Positions 12,901 through 26,039 of a stretch of 64,000 nucleotides of DNA are shown here, one piece after another. Origin of the DNA: Diploscapter coronatus (Eukaryota; Nematoda; Chromadorea; Rhabditida; Rhabditidae); the NCBI GenBank assembly GCA_964036155.1, contig OZ038422.1:60287201-60351200 (forward strand), read 5' to 3'. The notes under the pieces were generated by a model, which was not told where the DNA came from, ran no database searches, and saw only the letters and a program-made list of their open reading frames with translations. The translations under genes were made by a program, and so were the position numbers. How positions within the stretch are numbered: the first letter of the stretch is position 1; every line of letters starts with the position of its first letter.

Positions 12901-15900
12901 AAATCGATCGGTTTAAAAATAAGATAAAATCCTCACCTCATCACCACCCAACTCTTCTGAGGTGCTGATCATTCCATCCTCATTGATCGTGAATCTACTA
13001 TCGCCTTCTGTAATCAAATTGTATCGATTTTTTTCAACAAAAAGTTCTAATTTCTAAGTCAGGTACCTGTGATGTTGTAGAACAGTCTCGCGTTTTCCCC
13101 ATCATCAGCGTCGGTCGCAAAAATTCGGCCGAGTTGTCCTCGGAAGTTGGAAGGCACATTCTGGTGATGAATCGGCTGCGAGAACACGGGCGGGTTGTCG
13201 TTGATGTCGAGCACCTACAAATAAAAGTTACAATTTAACGTGCTTTTTGCAAAATATTTCGAAATAGAATTGCAATTGTCAGTTAACTCGCTATTTCTAA
13301 AGTCGCTGGAATTTATTCGATTTTCTTTTACAAAAAAAATGCATTCTTTTTAGCAATTATTTCCGTTTTTAGACTAAAAAATCGATATTTTATCCTTTAT
13401 AAGTACAATCGTTGAGTCATATTCCAATAATCCTCACCTCCACGAAAATAGGCACCGACGAGCAGAGCTGCGGTTCTCCGGAGTCACAAATCTGGATCCA
13501 TAGCTCGTGATCCTTTTGTTTTTCTCGGTCCAGTTTCCTGCTTCCTGAAGAGATAAAAATTAAACTTTCGAGTTAAAGCAACTTCAAAATTGCTCAAACT
13601 TAACTATAAAATTGAAAAATAAGGTCGAAATTAGCACAATTCTTAATTTTCATACCCGAAGTGGTAACATATCCCGAATTTTGATCGACCCGGAAGAAGC
13701 TCTGCGGATCGCCTTTGTGCAGTTTGTAAGTTAACTTTTCCGTCCCAAGTACGTCATCTCCGTCAGACGCTTCGACCTTCACGATCACCACGTTCTGAAA
13801 TTTTAAATTTTAAAAATATTGTATCAGCATAGTTCGTGCAAAAGCATTTAAAAATGATTTCAAATATGTGTCAAAATTTACTTACTTTCATAAAACTAAA
13901 CACATTTTTTTTTCTCGCAACAAATTAAAAAAGTAAAAATTTTCCAATTCGACTTACCGCCGGTGAATTTTCCTTGACTTGGGCATAGTAGGCTGGCTGG
14001 TTTGCCTGAGGTCGGTGGTCGTTTTTATCCAAAACCCGGACGAATACGTGAAGCACCGCGGTCAATGGCCGAATGGATGAGTCGCTCGCCTCGATGGTTA
14101 ACCAGTACTTGGCCTGCTCTTCCCGGTCCAAGACGGCTGAGGTTCGGATCGTTCCTGAAGTCGGATTTTTTATTAAAAATCATTTTCCCAAGTTTCATTC
14201 TTAAAACTCCTAGAATTTTAGTTCCCTTTAAAAAACATTAGGAAAATTAAAGAAATAAAAATTTTTCCTATCGATTTGTTTTTTTTCTTCTAATTAACTC
14301 CTTTCTTCTTTTAATTTTCTTCATTGTAATTTCCGTCTGTCATAGCCTAATTCCAATTTTCTTTCCTTTTCTTTCCGAATGACCCCCGGCTTATTCAATT
14401 TAGCATATCCTCACATCTGCTTGGGCTATTGTTTCTTTTTCCCCTTACCTTTTCAATTTCTAGGTAAAGAATATCCCCATTTTATCTCGTATTCCAAGTA
14501 AACTAATTAATCTTTGGAGGATCGTCAAAAGTAAGTATATTTTTAGAAAGTATAAAGTCTAATTATTCTGAAGTCGATTTTCCAGAAAAATGCTCATTAT
14601 TTGTACTAAATATTGTGAAAGATATAGAATATGTGGAAACGTATTCGATTTGTATGCTTTTGAATGTAAATCAATTCGAAAATTGAAAAGAGGCCCATTC
14701 AATAACTAAATTAGCATGAAAAATATCGTTTCTCTGGAACTTATCTACTTTTTAGATTTCTCTTAGTCCGGTCCCCATTTCTATGCTTTGTCAATTTTCG
14801 ATTTCCCATCCAGCTACTTATATCTTCGCTTAGCACCCATACACCCATAATCTCAAGCTAATGAAGTGGTCACAGCGCCTTTATGCGCCAGAGCGCTTGT
14901 GATTTCCTTTTCCTCTTCCTTTGACCGGAAATTTACCAATTTCTCGGGTTGCTCGTTTGGTCGAGTGGATAGGACTTTATTTTACACGAAAGTACGATTC
15001 TTGGTAAAAAAAGTATCTTTTAGAAGAAACAAATTTAGACAAATTATCCTGGCTTATAAAAAAGTTTATGCAAGAAAAATATTTTTTTTTTTATTTTATT
15101 AAAAATCCCCAAAAAACGCCTTTTGACCGCCCTGATACGAAGTGTCACCGGTCCTTTTCCCGGCTCATGACAATTTGAAACACTTCTCCTTCAAAAAGCC
15201 TCGAATTTGTGACATTTTCAAGCCCCATGAGACCTCGTAAAATAAGTCGTTTCCTCCAAAAATCTCCAGTTACACGTCGAAAGTAGCCCTTCAAAAACGT
15301 CTGGGATAATTTTCACGCTTTCCCCCTGGGTGATAGTAGACGTATGTTTTCTCGAGTGTGGTCACTACTGCGCCTTTGGACAAAGATAAAGTGGCTCTTT
15401 CAAAATTAGTTTTCAACAAAACTCTGACAACTTTGAAAAATTGCAAAGACTGCCACACTGACCCTTTAAAATTGGTTTTCAAGAAGGATATTTTTAGAAA
15501 GGTTAAAAAATGAAAAACGCCACCCCTACCCTCAAAAGTGGCTTTCACAGATTTTGTAATAAGTTTAAAATTGCACACCTTTGGCATCGATCGTGAAATA
15601 GCCCATTCCGTCACCGCCAATTATCGAGTACCGCAGAACCTCGTCTTTATCGTCCGGATCCGATGCCGTCACCGTGTAGACTTCCGTGCCGACTGGTTGA
15701 TTTTCTGGAATTTCAAAAACCTCAAAATTCAATCCTCCCATATTTTCCACTCTAGACTAGAGCTTTAAAACAAAAAAGCTCAGAAAATATCATTTTCTAT
15801 AAAAAAAAAAAAAGTTTTAATTTTTATCTTCAAAAAACCCAATAAACCTACCGTAAACACTGGCTTCATGAGCTACGTCATCGAATTCCGGCGAGTTGAT

Positions 15901-18900
15901 GTTCTGATCGACGTCAATCAGGTCGATCACCACCCCGCAGGACGTGCTCAAGACTGACTCGGCATTGTCTGAGACCTGAAAATGAATCAATAATTTTCTA
16001 TCAGAATGATACAATTAACCATGTCTTATATTTGCAATAAAAACGAGGAAATTGTGAAACGTATCTCGAACTTTGTTATATCAAACCTCGTCAAAATAAG
16101 TTGCTTTTCGAATAGATCAAGGTTTGCCGAAAATTCCAAAATATCAAATTTTTCTGAAACTCACATCAATCGTCAAATTGTAGGTGTGCTTTCTCTGGTA
16201 GTCGAGCGGTTCGTTCGAGTGAACGAAGATGCATCCGGTGTGATGATCGATTTTGAATGGGGCTGGCTCCTTCTGGAATCAAATTCAATTTTACTCTCAA
16301 ATGACAGTAATCCGAGTTAGCATCCTAATTTATCCAACCTTAATAGCCAACTATCAACTAAAACTATCATAAATTAACTGAATTTAGCATAACTATCATG
16401 GAGTTAAATTAAGGAAAATTACAATACCTGACTAACGTCAAATCGAATCCGCCCGTTTGCGTCAATATCAGCGTCTTTCGCCGCCAAGCATCCCACCAGT
16501 CCGCCGTCAGGAAAATCTTCGGGGATACGGAACTGAAAGACGCATTCTTTACGCTTTTGAAAAAGCAAACATTTGAAACTGAAGTTTTCAATTTCAATAA
16601 TCTTGATAAGTTTCAGAATATCGTCAAAACAATTCATCAGCAATAGCGTCGATCGGATCAAATCCACAATTACTCCAATTAAAAGTTAAATGTTTTCCAA
16701 CAAGAAGCCATTATTTTAAATCAAGAAAATGATCTTTAGTAATTGTACTGTGTGATTCGGTTTTGAAAAATCCTAAAAATAAAAAGTCAGAAAATAGAAT
16801 CAGCAAGGATCTTTAGTTTTGAAAATTAAAACTTTTTCCTATTCTAAACGTTGTTTACCCATTTTATTGCAGCCCACATTTAAAACTAGTCTATTTCGAA
16901 TTTAAAACAAAAATTCAGTTTAAAAAATCCCCAACCTTGGTGACCCTCTCCAAACACATTGGTGGATTATCGTTGACGTCGTCGACTTCGATCGTCAGAT
17001 TCACGAACGACATTCGCTGGGGGATACCATAATCGAAGGCCACTATCGTATACCTGGAAAATCAGATCTTCCCACAAGTCTACTAGTTTATCAAAAGTTT
17101 TCACTTTTTTCTGTAAAATTTTAAAATATAAACTTTCTATTTTTTCTTAATTTTCAATTTTTACCTCATCACATCCTCAGCCTCCCGATCCAGCGCTTTG
17201 ATGAGCTTGACTTTGCCTGATTTTTCGGCTATTTCGATGTGGCTGTCCTCGATGCTGGCGAGTCTGAAAATTGGAAATTTGGTAGGTTTTAGAATTTTGT
17301 ATAAAAATTTCTAATTAATTAGTCCTTGTTTTCAAGAGAATAAATGTTTTCCAAGTTCTAAATTTTCAACAAAAAAATAGCCAATTCAGAAAACTTTCAA
17401 TGGACCACCCTTCAACGAATCAAAACAAACATTTTGCATAAGTTTCAAAAATTTCATAAAAATTAGACCTCATTTAGATGGAGGTTTTATTCGTTCATCC
17501 ACTAAATTATTTTTAAAAAATCATTATTTGAAATTTCTTACCTGTACCCGATCCTGCCCCCTTCACCGGAATCTTCGTCTGTCGCTGCGATTTGGAGGAG
17601 TACGGTACCGACTTTCGCATCTTCCGAGACATGGATACGGTACCAGGGCTGAAACATTCCAATTTGTATAGTTAAAAGTGCTTATTTTTCATTTTATCAA
17701 GTCTCATTTCATAATAAAGTTTCCTGGGCGAAAAATCAGGTTCTTCATTGCTATCTAATTGAATCTCTCCTAAAATTCGAATATTTTCAATGCGCTCTTT
17801 TCTGACCCCAAATCATATCCCAGATTTTCTTAGCCATCTTCGGTCCAACATTCGTCAATAAAGTGACGCAATGCTGTCGAAAGAATGGCAAATAGGGTCA
17901 TAAACGATATGACAAGATCGATCATTATTCATCAATTAGCGAAGAACACCTGCTTGTGGACATAACATTTTGGGTATGTTTCAAAAATCTCCGAAGTTAG
18001 AATAAAATGTCCATGCTAATACTAATATCCTGGTAAAATACAGTAATACCTTCATAATTTCTTTCCAAAAATATCAGTCGTTTTCTAATTTTTGCTGACC
18101 TGGGTAAATTAATGAATGACCCCTAGCAAACTTCCTTTGTTTTAGCCGTGTCTATGCATACATAAAGCTAGAACCTTCCTCTAACATCTCTTTTTCTCTT
18201 CAACTTTCTCTACTCTATCTCCGTTCTAGTTTCTTTTCCCTCTCCTCTTTTTCTATATCTTTCCCCAAAACATCTCATATATCGCATAATTACCCGATTA
18301 CTTGTATTATCCGGCTGGGATATCTTTATGAGAGAGCCCCTCTTGTCCACAAGAAAGCATCTCTCTTTCTTATGGAAAAACAAGGCGAGAGAATACGGAA
18401 AATGAAGAGGGAGAGAAGAAAGAAAATACCAGATCCCCTGGGGCCAAATTACACAGGATTAATCCATTTCATTAATTCTGTTTATCAACGGGTTTTCGAG
18501 AGTTTCGGGAAATATTGCGCAAAATAATAAAAAAAAATCAGCCAATTTTGAAGTTAATTGTCTTTTATCAAAAGTGATTTGATCCATGAATTAGCTTTGT
18601 AAAATTTTGCAAAATTTGAATATTTTATGAAACTTATCGCCGAAAGTTTCAAGGTTTTCAAAAGATTTCTCTAAATTTCCCAAATTAGGTAATCCCCGAA
18701 TCGTTTCCGTGTTTGTGAAAGAGATTAGGCTTGGACAATGTTGAGAAACGTCGTCAAATATGTCTCCAAGATTATGCAATTCTTAGATTTAGCTTCTGCT
18801 CAAACCTAATTCTAATTTTAAGCCCTGTGAACTTTGAATATTCGAAATTTCGACATTTAAAAGAATTCATGTTTCAAAGGAATGTAAGATCTGCGAAATG

Positions 18901-21900
18901 TTGAAAGGCTGTGTATTCGTTTCATTTTCTAGATAAAATATTCTAAAATTTGAGTTTCAACGCCTTGCTATCATCCATATGCCGGAATCGAGTTTAAAGA
19001 AAGTCATAAAGATAAAAAAAAATAGATTTTCAGCATTAAAGAAGGATAAACGGGAGCAATCTTTAAAAGTTCTCTGAAAACCAAAATAATCCCACCTTTT
19101 CAAACTCCGGTGCGTAGTCGTTGACGTCCTTTATCGTGATTTCCAGGTTTTTCTTGGTCTGAAGTCTCGGTTGTCCCAAATCCGAAGCGGTAACTTCCAC
19201 GTTGATTTTTGTCGACTCTTCACCCCTCTTCAGGAGACCTTTCAAACTCGCGGCTACCTGAAAATTTATAACTTTAAATTTAAAAATAAATTATCGAACT
19301 AAAAGATGTTTCCGACGATTTCCGTTATAGTATGAGAACCCCTACTGGCTTTGCATTATATTCTTCAAAATAACCTCTTTTTGAAACATAACTAAAATTT
19401 TCAAAATCGAAACTCTCCCATACCGTGACGATTCCAGTTTCGGGATGAACAGCGAACAATTCGTGGGTCGTCGCGTACCGCACCGCTCCAGAATACCCGA
19501 CGTCGCCGTCGTTGGCTCGGATTCTGGCGGCTATCTGAAAAATCTTTCATCATATGTTGAAAGGATAGACTAAAACTCGGCTGATAAAACTCTTCTTTAG
19601 CATTCTCTTATCCTATGTTAAAGATACCTGTCCAAAACCGTCTGAAATGATTTTATTCTAATTTTCCCTCAAATAATTTATATTCCTCAAATCTGAGAAT
19701 CCTAATTCTTTCATGCCCTTGTAATCCTATCTTTCTGACCTCTATCTTCTTTCTCATCCCTCTCTCAAATTTGCATATTATTCTTCTTTCTCCCTTTTTT
19801 CCATACTATTTCTTTCTCCAAGGAGAATCTTTCTTTTCCGCTTTCCTAATCAATCATTCTTTCTCCATGTTTCTTTCATTCTAAAGCGGCTCTCTGCCTT
19901 TACATGACACAAAGACACTCTCGCACATAAATTCACATTTTCGATTTTAATTTTTGTCGGTTTCGGAAGATGATTAATTTCCCGAAAAAGATAACTTTCT
20001 AACAAAAATCTCGAATTAAAGAAAATTGAAGGAAAAAACTCACCGTCCCCACTTGCGCATCCTCTGGCAACTCTACCGTATTCGGAAAATCTTCGAATTT
20101 CGGTGCGTACGAATTTTTCGGCTCGGGAACGACGACTGGTCTCGGTTTCGAGGGCATCTGGAGATCAAATTTTTTTTCGAAATAAAAAAATCAGAATTTT
20201 TACCTTTGTGCCATTCCTGTAAAAGACGAGGTTCAGAATTGAGCTTCTCGGTAGCGGTTTGCCCCAGTCGATAGCCCAGACGGAAAATCGCCATTCGTTT
20301 TCGGTTTTCGGAATCGGTGTGGTTAAGATGATCTGAAAAATTTTGAATTTTTGCAAGAAATAATCGAAATTGAGAGTCAAACAACTTACCTCTCCGCTGT
20401 CGATATTGATCTGGAAGGGCAGTTTCTGATTGGACGAGAGCTTGTAGCCGACTTTGCCGTTGTCGCCGAAGTCTTTATCAATAGCGTCGATCTGAAACTT
20501 GAAATGTTTTATTTAGAAAATAAGTTTATTGTTTCAGCGATTCAATAACCTTAGCCATTCTTCAAAATTTATAACGGTTCCTTGAATCTTATCAAGATAA
20601 TTTTGAGATGCATTTAGATCGTCTATCGATTCCTCGAACGAGACGGTAGTGTATTTATTGTCAATTTCATAAAATTCTATGAAACATCAAACATAAAATT
20701 CCCCTACCTTGAGCAAAACCGTTCCAACCGATGTGTCTTGTGCTATCGGGAGGGGTCCTTGTCTTGTCCACTTCGCTGCGAAAACAGGCGAATGATCGTT
20801 GGAATCTTCCACGAAAACCTCGACCAGCACTGAGGCCATTTGACCGAAACCGCGGAGCTGGAAAATTCGATTTTTATAAAAATTTTAGAAAATCATTTTC
20901 TTGAAAATTTTTTACAAGAAAATCAAGCTAACCTTCGCCAAGACATTGAACTGATACTCCCTTTGCTGTTCGAAATCGAGTTTTCCGGACACGCGAAGTA
21001 CACCGGTTTCTTCACCCAGTTTGAACGGTACGGTAGAATTGGCGTCCAGAGGCTCGAGGTAGTAGCTGAAAAACGAAATTTTATATAGTGGACTTAACGA
21101 TTCACGTATCGTTTATCAACTTTCGAAATGCCACTTCAAAGAATCTTGATACATACATTTCAAGTGATTTGGTAAAATTTTTCAACTCGAACTTTTAAAA
21201 AGAAATGATTATCAACCGTTTTCAGCACATCCTATATCAAGAAAATTTGAAGCTTACATCATACAAATTAAAAAGAAAGTCGTGAGTACTTTTCCGCATG
21301 CTATTTCGCTTTTAGGAGAAAAATATGCATTGATAGCCGAAAAATTAAATTTACAAAAATCCCTACCGCAGCCCTTTGGCGTCGTTCTGATTGGTGACTT
21401 CCGCCTGGATTTGCCCGACGACCTGTCCCTCAACGGCAGATTCCTCGATGCTCAGGGAGATTCGCGACTGGCCGAACGAGATGTTGTTGTGCTTTTCGAC
21501 TTGTTCGATCTGGAAATTAGCGTGTTTTAATCAAACGTAGAATCGTTTTCCAAAAAATACCATTTTTAAGAAGAAAATTAGCAATTTTTGAAAAAAAAAG
21601 AGTAAAAATAGCATCAATTCTAGGAGATACCTTGATCGTAGCAGTGGTATTCTTGTCTCGGCCCAACTCGCTGCCAGCAGTAACGGTGACGTTCGTGCCT
21701 TCGGGAATGAAATATCCGGGCACCTGGAAGATAAGAAAATTATGTGATGCTTTAACCAAGTATGAACGCATAACATGAAACCAATTCTTATAAAGATGCA
21801 CAAAAATCATCTCTTATCAAAAATTTCGAAAATGTTTCACAAAATTTCATTTAGAAATGCATTTTCCCCAAGGTGATATAATTTGAGACTGCGCAAAAAC

Positions 21901-24900
21901 TATTTTAAAAAATACGAGAAAAAACTTCTAGAATAGTCTAATTAAAAATAGCATAAGTCCTACCGTATACAGCCACCACTCTCCGTCCTTCTCCTTCTTT
22001 TCCAGTCTGAACCAGTGTCTGACGTCATCTTCAGCTAGGCCTATCCTCGAGTTCTCGTCAGCTTCTTGTAAACGCAGTACAGCAGCGAGTTGTTCGACTA
22101 CAGTATGCCTTCCATCGATGGCTTTCGTCTCGACGAGTATTTGAGGCTGACGGTGTTTTGTCTCGGTTACCGTAATCTGAAAAAAAAAATCGATAAATAT
22201 ATTTTTTTAAACTATATTATCCTTTACATTTTTACAAATATAACGAGGAAATAGCCATTTCTGCACATCATTTTATCACTTCAAAGAGAAAATATAATAA
22301 AACATTTTTGGAATAATAAGCAAAAAAACTCACAGAAACATCGGCCGTCCAGAAGGACTGGATCTGGTTTTCATCGTAGTAGAAGAGTCGAGAGGTGCGA
22401 TCTTCGGCTTTCGCTTTCAGCTCGTAAGTCCCCGCTCGCAGAGGTTTGATGTTGCGAATCCAACCTGAATTTAGAAAATTGCAATTTTAGGGTAGGAATG
22501 AGACACAACGATTAAAGGGAATTTCTTCAATCACTACTTTACTTTAGCCTGAAACATCCCAAACTTTTCATAATTTTAGAGCATTCCTTGTTAAAAACTA
22601 AGCTCGCATGATGCCGCCTTTACCAAATGTTTGCATGGAGCATATCAAGAATTCAAGAAAAATTGAAAATCAACCTACCGGTGACAGGATCAACCGTGAA
22701 ATCGCTCGTCCGGTTAGCGAACGAGTAGTAGACCTGCCCGTTCAGTCCAATATCAGCATCGCTAGCCTCTACCTGGATGATGTCCGTGAAGGGCGGGATC
22801 TGGAAAAATAATCAATAAAGTCTAGGTAAGCTAAAAATCGATATTTCAAAAAAGTAGAGAAATATTATTGTTTTCGAAAAGGGTGTTACGATGATTGGCA
22901 CACAATTCAAAAATTAATAACAAAATTTCCTCTGTATGCTTTAGAAGATTCATAAACTTCAGACTTATCGAGTAGGACAATGAATTCTCCCTTCAACGAA
23001 GAATTACAAACACAATTTGGTATATTTAAAAAATATATATATAGTAAAAAATCTAACCTGGTCCGAAACGGTCGTTTCATATTTATCCGTCAATAGCGTG
23101 AACATCGGACTAGCGTCATTTCTGTCGACGACCGTCAGTCTGACCGTCGTCGTTGTCTCCAGATTCGACGAGTCCGGTCGTTTGCAAATCGCCTTCACCA
23201 GAAATTCATAGGAATCCTGGAAAATCATTTTTAATTTCCACTTTTTCTTTCTCATTGTTATCTAGAATATTTTAAAAATTACATGTCTTTTCCCAATTTC
23301 TATCCTTTTCTATTCCACAATATATCCTTCAGAAAATCAAAAAATAACAAATCTAAGAGGTAATTTGCATTTTAGTGTTACTTTTTCTCTTCACTATAAA
23401 CTTTTTAAGGAAAAGGAAGGTGTGAGAAATAAAAGAATAAGAAAAAATACCTTCAACTCCCGATTTAGAGGTACGTTTTGCTTTTCTCTCTGCCGTATCC
23501 GAAGAAAGACGAAATCGCCGACCTGTCGAGAATGCGCCTTGAAGAAATGATTGCGGTCACCCTAAAAATTGTTTTTTTAGGTGTTTCAGGAAAATCTTAT
23601 ACTTTCGTTGATATACATATTTTAATACCGTTTTTATTGTACCTCTATTCGAAATAAAAAAAAAACAACTATGCTTTCTTCGAAAAGGGTTAGCTTTTTT
23701 AGCTATGTTTATCGTAGATTTTAAAACTTCAAATCAATTCGTATCAGCCTCTTTTCATTCCTCCAGAACTCCCCGACCCATTTGTTTCCGACTCGTTGAG
23801 TTTTCTAATGTCCCCTCTCCCTTTGCCTTTCCTCAAACTAACCGCCTTTAGATATTCGCCCATTCCACATTTGCCTTCAAAATCCTTCAAAACGTTTAAT
23901 CCACCCCCTTTACACATAAGGGTGTTCGCTTCAAAGCACCCCAAAGTATGGGTAAAACGAACATCAAGAAAATTTTGAGTAAATAATTAAAATATGCTTC
24001 AAAAATTATTATCTAAGATCTAGCATTTGTAACTTTCGATAAGTGCATTTCTTTTCATCTTTACAAAGAGAATAGCTTCTAAATCTTATGTTTCAAAAAC
24101 TATGTAAAATCTAAAATTTGTATTTTTGCACAGTGAAATCATCGTCCTCGTTACAATAAATAAATAAAACCTTAAAAAATCTCACCTCCGCGATTTTGAA
24201 CCGGACGGTGCTCTTCGGGTCGAGCAGAGGAACGCCCATTCGAATTGCGTCTTTGCTGACGGCGAATCGCAGACCATTTGAGTTTTCTTCCAACGAAACG
24301 TTGTACAGCGACGAAGTGAATGCGAACGATTCATCTGAAAATCGAAGAGTTCAAAATTCTCTTCAAAAATCGTTGGCATTTCAGCATTTATATCTCAGAA
24401 AAGAACTTTCTTATGATGTAGTCGATATTTTAAATGTTGAATCAAGTAGGAAGTTTTTGAAATATGTTCTAAGAATTAAGAGATCTTCAAACTTTTCACA
24501 AAAAACAATTGTTCATTCGAAATGTTAGAAATCAAATGGGACACAAATTTGGTGAAATTTGAAATGTTTCAAAAACGATTAAATGATGAAAAAATCATTT
24601 TAGATAATGAATAGGTCATGGCAATTGATAAGCATTATTTGAAAAAAGCGAAAAAGTTTAACTAACCTTTGGTATCCTCCCGTATTCTGCGTTTTGAAAG
24701 ACCCGGTGTGAAATAGCAAATGAGTAGAAAAACTAGAAGGGAGGTTTTGAGCCGGACTCGACTCAATCGATTTATCGACAATTCTGAAAATATGCAAAAT
24801 TGAAAATTAAAATATTTACAAATTTATATATTATATAGGCTTAATCGTCTATAGAGCAGGTTCGATGTTTCCTGCTTGAATTTCAAAATCTTCTGAAACA

Positions 24901-24999
24901 TATCAAAACTTGAAATTTTCAAAATCCTATAGAAAAAAAATTCCAAGGATCCAATTTTCAAAAATAACCCCACCTAATTGTCCGAATAAACTATGCATG
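1..24999 (-). CDS. Giant Fat-like cadherin, N-terminal 3,026 residues (3' end outside window)
   Basis: Very large calcium-dependent cell-surface adhesion protein. I traced 65 exons from an ATG at 24999 to the window edge; every junction is GT-AG and the phase closes throughout (9,078 coding bases). The protein opens with a signal peptide and then runs through about 27 extracellular cadherin repeats, recognised by linkers such as DVNDNPP, DENDSPP, DINDNPPVF, DENDNAPRF and DVNDEPPVF, and by A-x-D and LDRE strand motifs. About half the linkers are degenerate. No transmembrane segment is reached, so the full protein is well over 3,000 residues. Among nematode cadherins that size fits the Fat-like CDH-4 class best; a Dachsous-like or CDH-3-like protein is less likely but not excluded. 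In animals Fat cadherins act in cell adhesion, planar polarity and axon guidance. Family assignment is certain; the exact orthologue is inference. Confidence 0.93.
2333..2356. repeat. Poly(T) tract of 24 bases
   Basis: Uninterrupted run of T on the plus strand just outside the donor of the cadherin exon ending at 2379. On the gene strand it is a poly(A) run about 25 bases into the intron. Its length is likely to vary and may be mis-called in assembly. Confidence 0.9.
7277..17648 (-). other. Cadherin exon block, exons 18-46
   Basis: Exons (high to low): 17648-17542, 17263-17165, 17053-16936, 16532-16428, 16272-16165, 15975-15852, 15704-15579, 14154-13958, 13794-13656, 13544-13438, 13214-13067, 13007-12937, 12671-12439, 12119-11960, 11730-11605, 11446-11358, 11067-10932, 10837-10702, 10390-10259, 10159-10075, 9844-9739, 9611-9450, 9264-9151, 9039-8869, 8515-8328, 8250-8169, 8057-7878, 7744-7616, 7378-7277. 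Good calcium linkers occur at VDDVNDNPP, VLDINDNPPVF, ITDENDNAPRF, VLDENDNPPKF and VEDVNDNAP. Between them lie repeats whose linkers have lost the motif (for example NTNQHPPIF and VVDTSSSKP). Confidence 0.88.
14155..15578. other. Long cadherin intron (1.4 kb), no gene seen
   Basis: Intron between cadherin exons 24 and 25. The flanking phases match (a G carried over to GA), so no exon is needed inside. The half near 15100-15560 is less AT-rich and contains imperfect local duplications: a CTTTCAAAATTAGTTTTCAA-like unit at about 15396-15416 and 15463-15484. No coding frame there resembles a known protein. Confidence 0.7.
17649..19095. other. Long cadherin intron (1.45 kb), no gene seen
   Basis: Intron between cadherin exons 17 and 18, both phase 0. 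It holds a pyrimidine-rich tract (about 18180-18300) followed by a purine-rich tract (about 18370-18430) and several GTTTCA motif copies (17440, 17975, 18630 minus, 18867). I see no coding sequence. Confidence 0.7.
19096..24334 (-). other. Cadherin exon block, exons 3-17
   Basis: Exons (high to low): 24334-24186, 23561-23451, 23216-23058, 22799-22679, 22464-22334, 22176-21964, 21723-21631, 21509-21367, 21065-20933, 20857-20708, 20491-20390, 20332-20204, 20157-20044, 19534-19424, 19257-19096. They encode the first five or so cadherin repeats. Linkers seen are VVDRNDASPMF, VEDSNDHSPVF and IKDVNDYAPEF; the repeat around 21964-22176 has no recognisable calcium linker. Introns over 300 bases (24335-24666, 23562-24185, 22800-23057, 19535-20043) hold no gene I can see. 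The intron at 19535-20043 contains a pyrimidine block with CCATACTATTTCTTTCTC near 19800. Confidence 0.88.
24667..24999 (-). other. Cadherin exons 1-2: start codon and signal peptide
   Basis: Exon 1 is 24975-24999 (25 bases, starting MHSLFGQL) and exon 2 is 24667-24783. Joined, they encode a short polar start, a basic stretch (NRLSRVRLK), a hydrophobic core (TSLLVFLLICYFTPG) and then a dibasic RR. This is a good secretory signal peptide. Exon 3 continues directly with FAFTSSLYNVSLEEN, the usual first strand of a cadherin repeat. An AG lies 5 bases upstream of the ATG and could accept a spliced leader, but it lacks a strong pyrimidine tract. Further 5' exons in the large upstream gap cannot be excluded. 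Confidence 0.65.
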
Positions 25000-25066
25000 T
25001 CGGCTGTGTTGGCACTGGTTCTTCGCGCCCTGCGTCACATATCCTTTTAATCAAATGGTTGTATTT

Positions 25067-25080
25067 CCAGCAGGTGGTTG
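25067..25080 (+). promoter_or_regulatory. E-box CAGGTG just upstream of the cadherin start
   Basis: CCAGCAGGTGGTTG lies about 70 bases upstream of the cadherin ATG. Almost the same string (ACAGCAGGTGGTCG) occurs at 32375-32388 in the same intergenic gap. CAGGTG is a bHLH/zinc-finger E-box core. The shared 11-base core suggests a common factor, but two copies are weak evidence. Confidence 0.25.
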
Positions 25081-25429
25081 TTTGAATATTACAGCCGTTT
25101 TCCAACAATGCGATTTTATTGGATCAATTTGATTTGAGATGTTCTGAAAAATATGCTTTCAAAATAATTACTGGATAGAGTTAATTATCGGTGAGCCTAA
25201 TAAAAAATTCATATGGGGTCATATGGTGGCCAGAAAAGTGGTAAACAGGGGAAAAATTACAAATTCTATAAGTTTCACGAAAATTATAATACTTTGAAAA
25301 GGAGCAAATAAAATGATATGTCTCGAATTATGTCCTTTTAAATTATCCCAGACAGTTTTCTCTACCTATTCTTCAACACACAATAAAAGATACCAAAATT
25401 CGGCCCGAGTCCAGAGAAAATCAAAAGCA

Positions 25430-25900
25430 TTGTTAATGATTGGATAGAGACATAGAGAAAGAAAGAAAATAAGAAATTCTTCTAGCATGCAAATGGGGGA
25501 ATGCCCATTTGAGCGTGTAGTACTTGGGGCTGCTCTTTCTTTGTGAGGAGAGAGCACCACCCTCAAAAGGGGAAATAGCTCAAGAAAGTTAGAGGGAGAG
25601 AGAAACATAAAGATAGAGAAATAGCAGGGATAAACAAGAGCGGAAAAGATGCCAAACGTGATAATTAGCCGGAAGGAGCCCCACCACCAAAGATGGACAT
25701 GGTCAGAGAAAATTAGAAGCGAGAAGTAGCATCAGTTTGCAAGAGAGCGAAAGATAAAAACATGAGAGAAATAGCATTGAAAAAGTAGCCAGAAAATTAG
25801 CCCCACCAAAAACATAAATGAGTCGGGACAATAAAATAGTAATGACATAGTAGTGTGGAAAGAAACTATAGGAGAATGAAATAGTAAAAAATAGGGCTAC
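25430..25900 (+). repeat. Polypurine block with GAAATAG motifs
   Basis: The plus strand is strongly purine-rich here (runs such as GAGAGAGAAACATAAAGATA) and carries AGAAATAGCA-type motifs at about 25617 and 25768. It is one of the clearest members of a set of strand-asymmetric blocks scattered through the noncoding DNA. There is no unit periodicity, so this is not a simple microsatellite. Confidence 0.55.
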
Positions 25901-26039
25901 TTTTCTAAAAAATTTTTAACAAAAATCACTATTTTTCCAAATTCTATTTTTTCTAGTTTTTACGATTCTTGCTAAGTGTCCTAAAATACACAAAAATAGC
26001 TTCAAAATGGACATTTTTGTGCAAAATAGCGCCATCAAG

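Noticed and set aside
15291..15620. 109-codon minus-strand open frame overlapping a cadherin exon
   Set aside because: It is in a different frame from the cadherin exon 15579-15704 and shows no domain.
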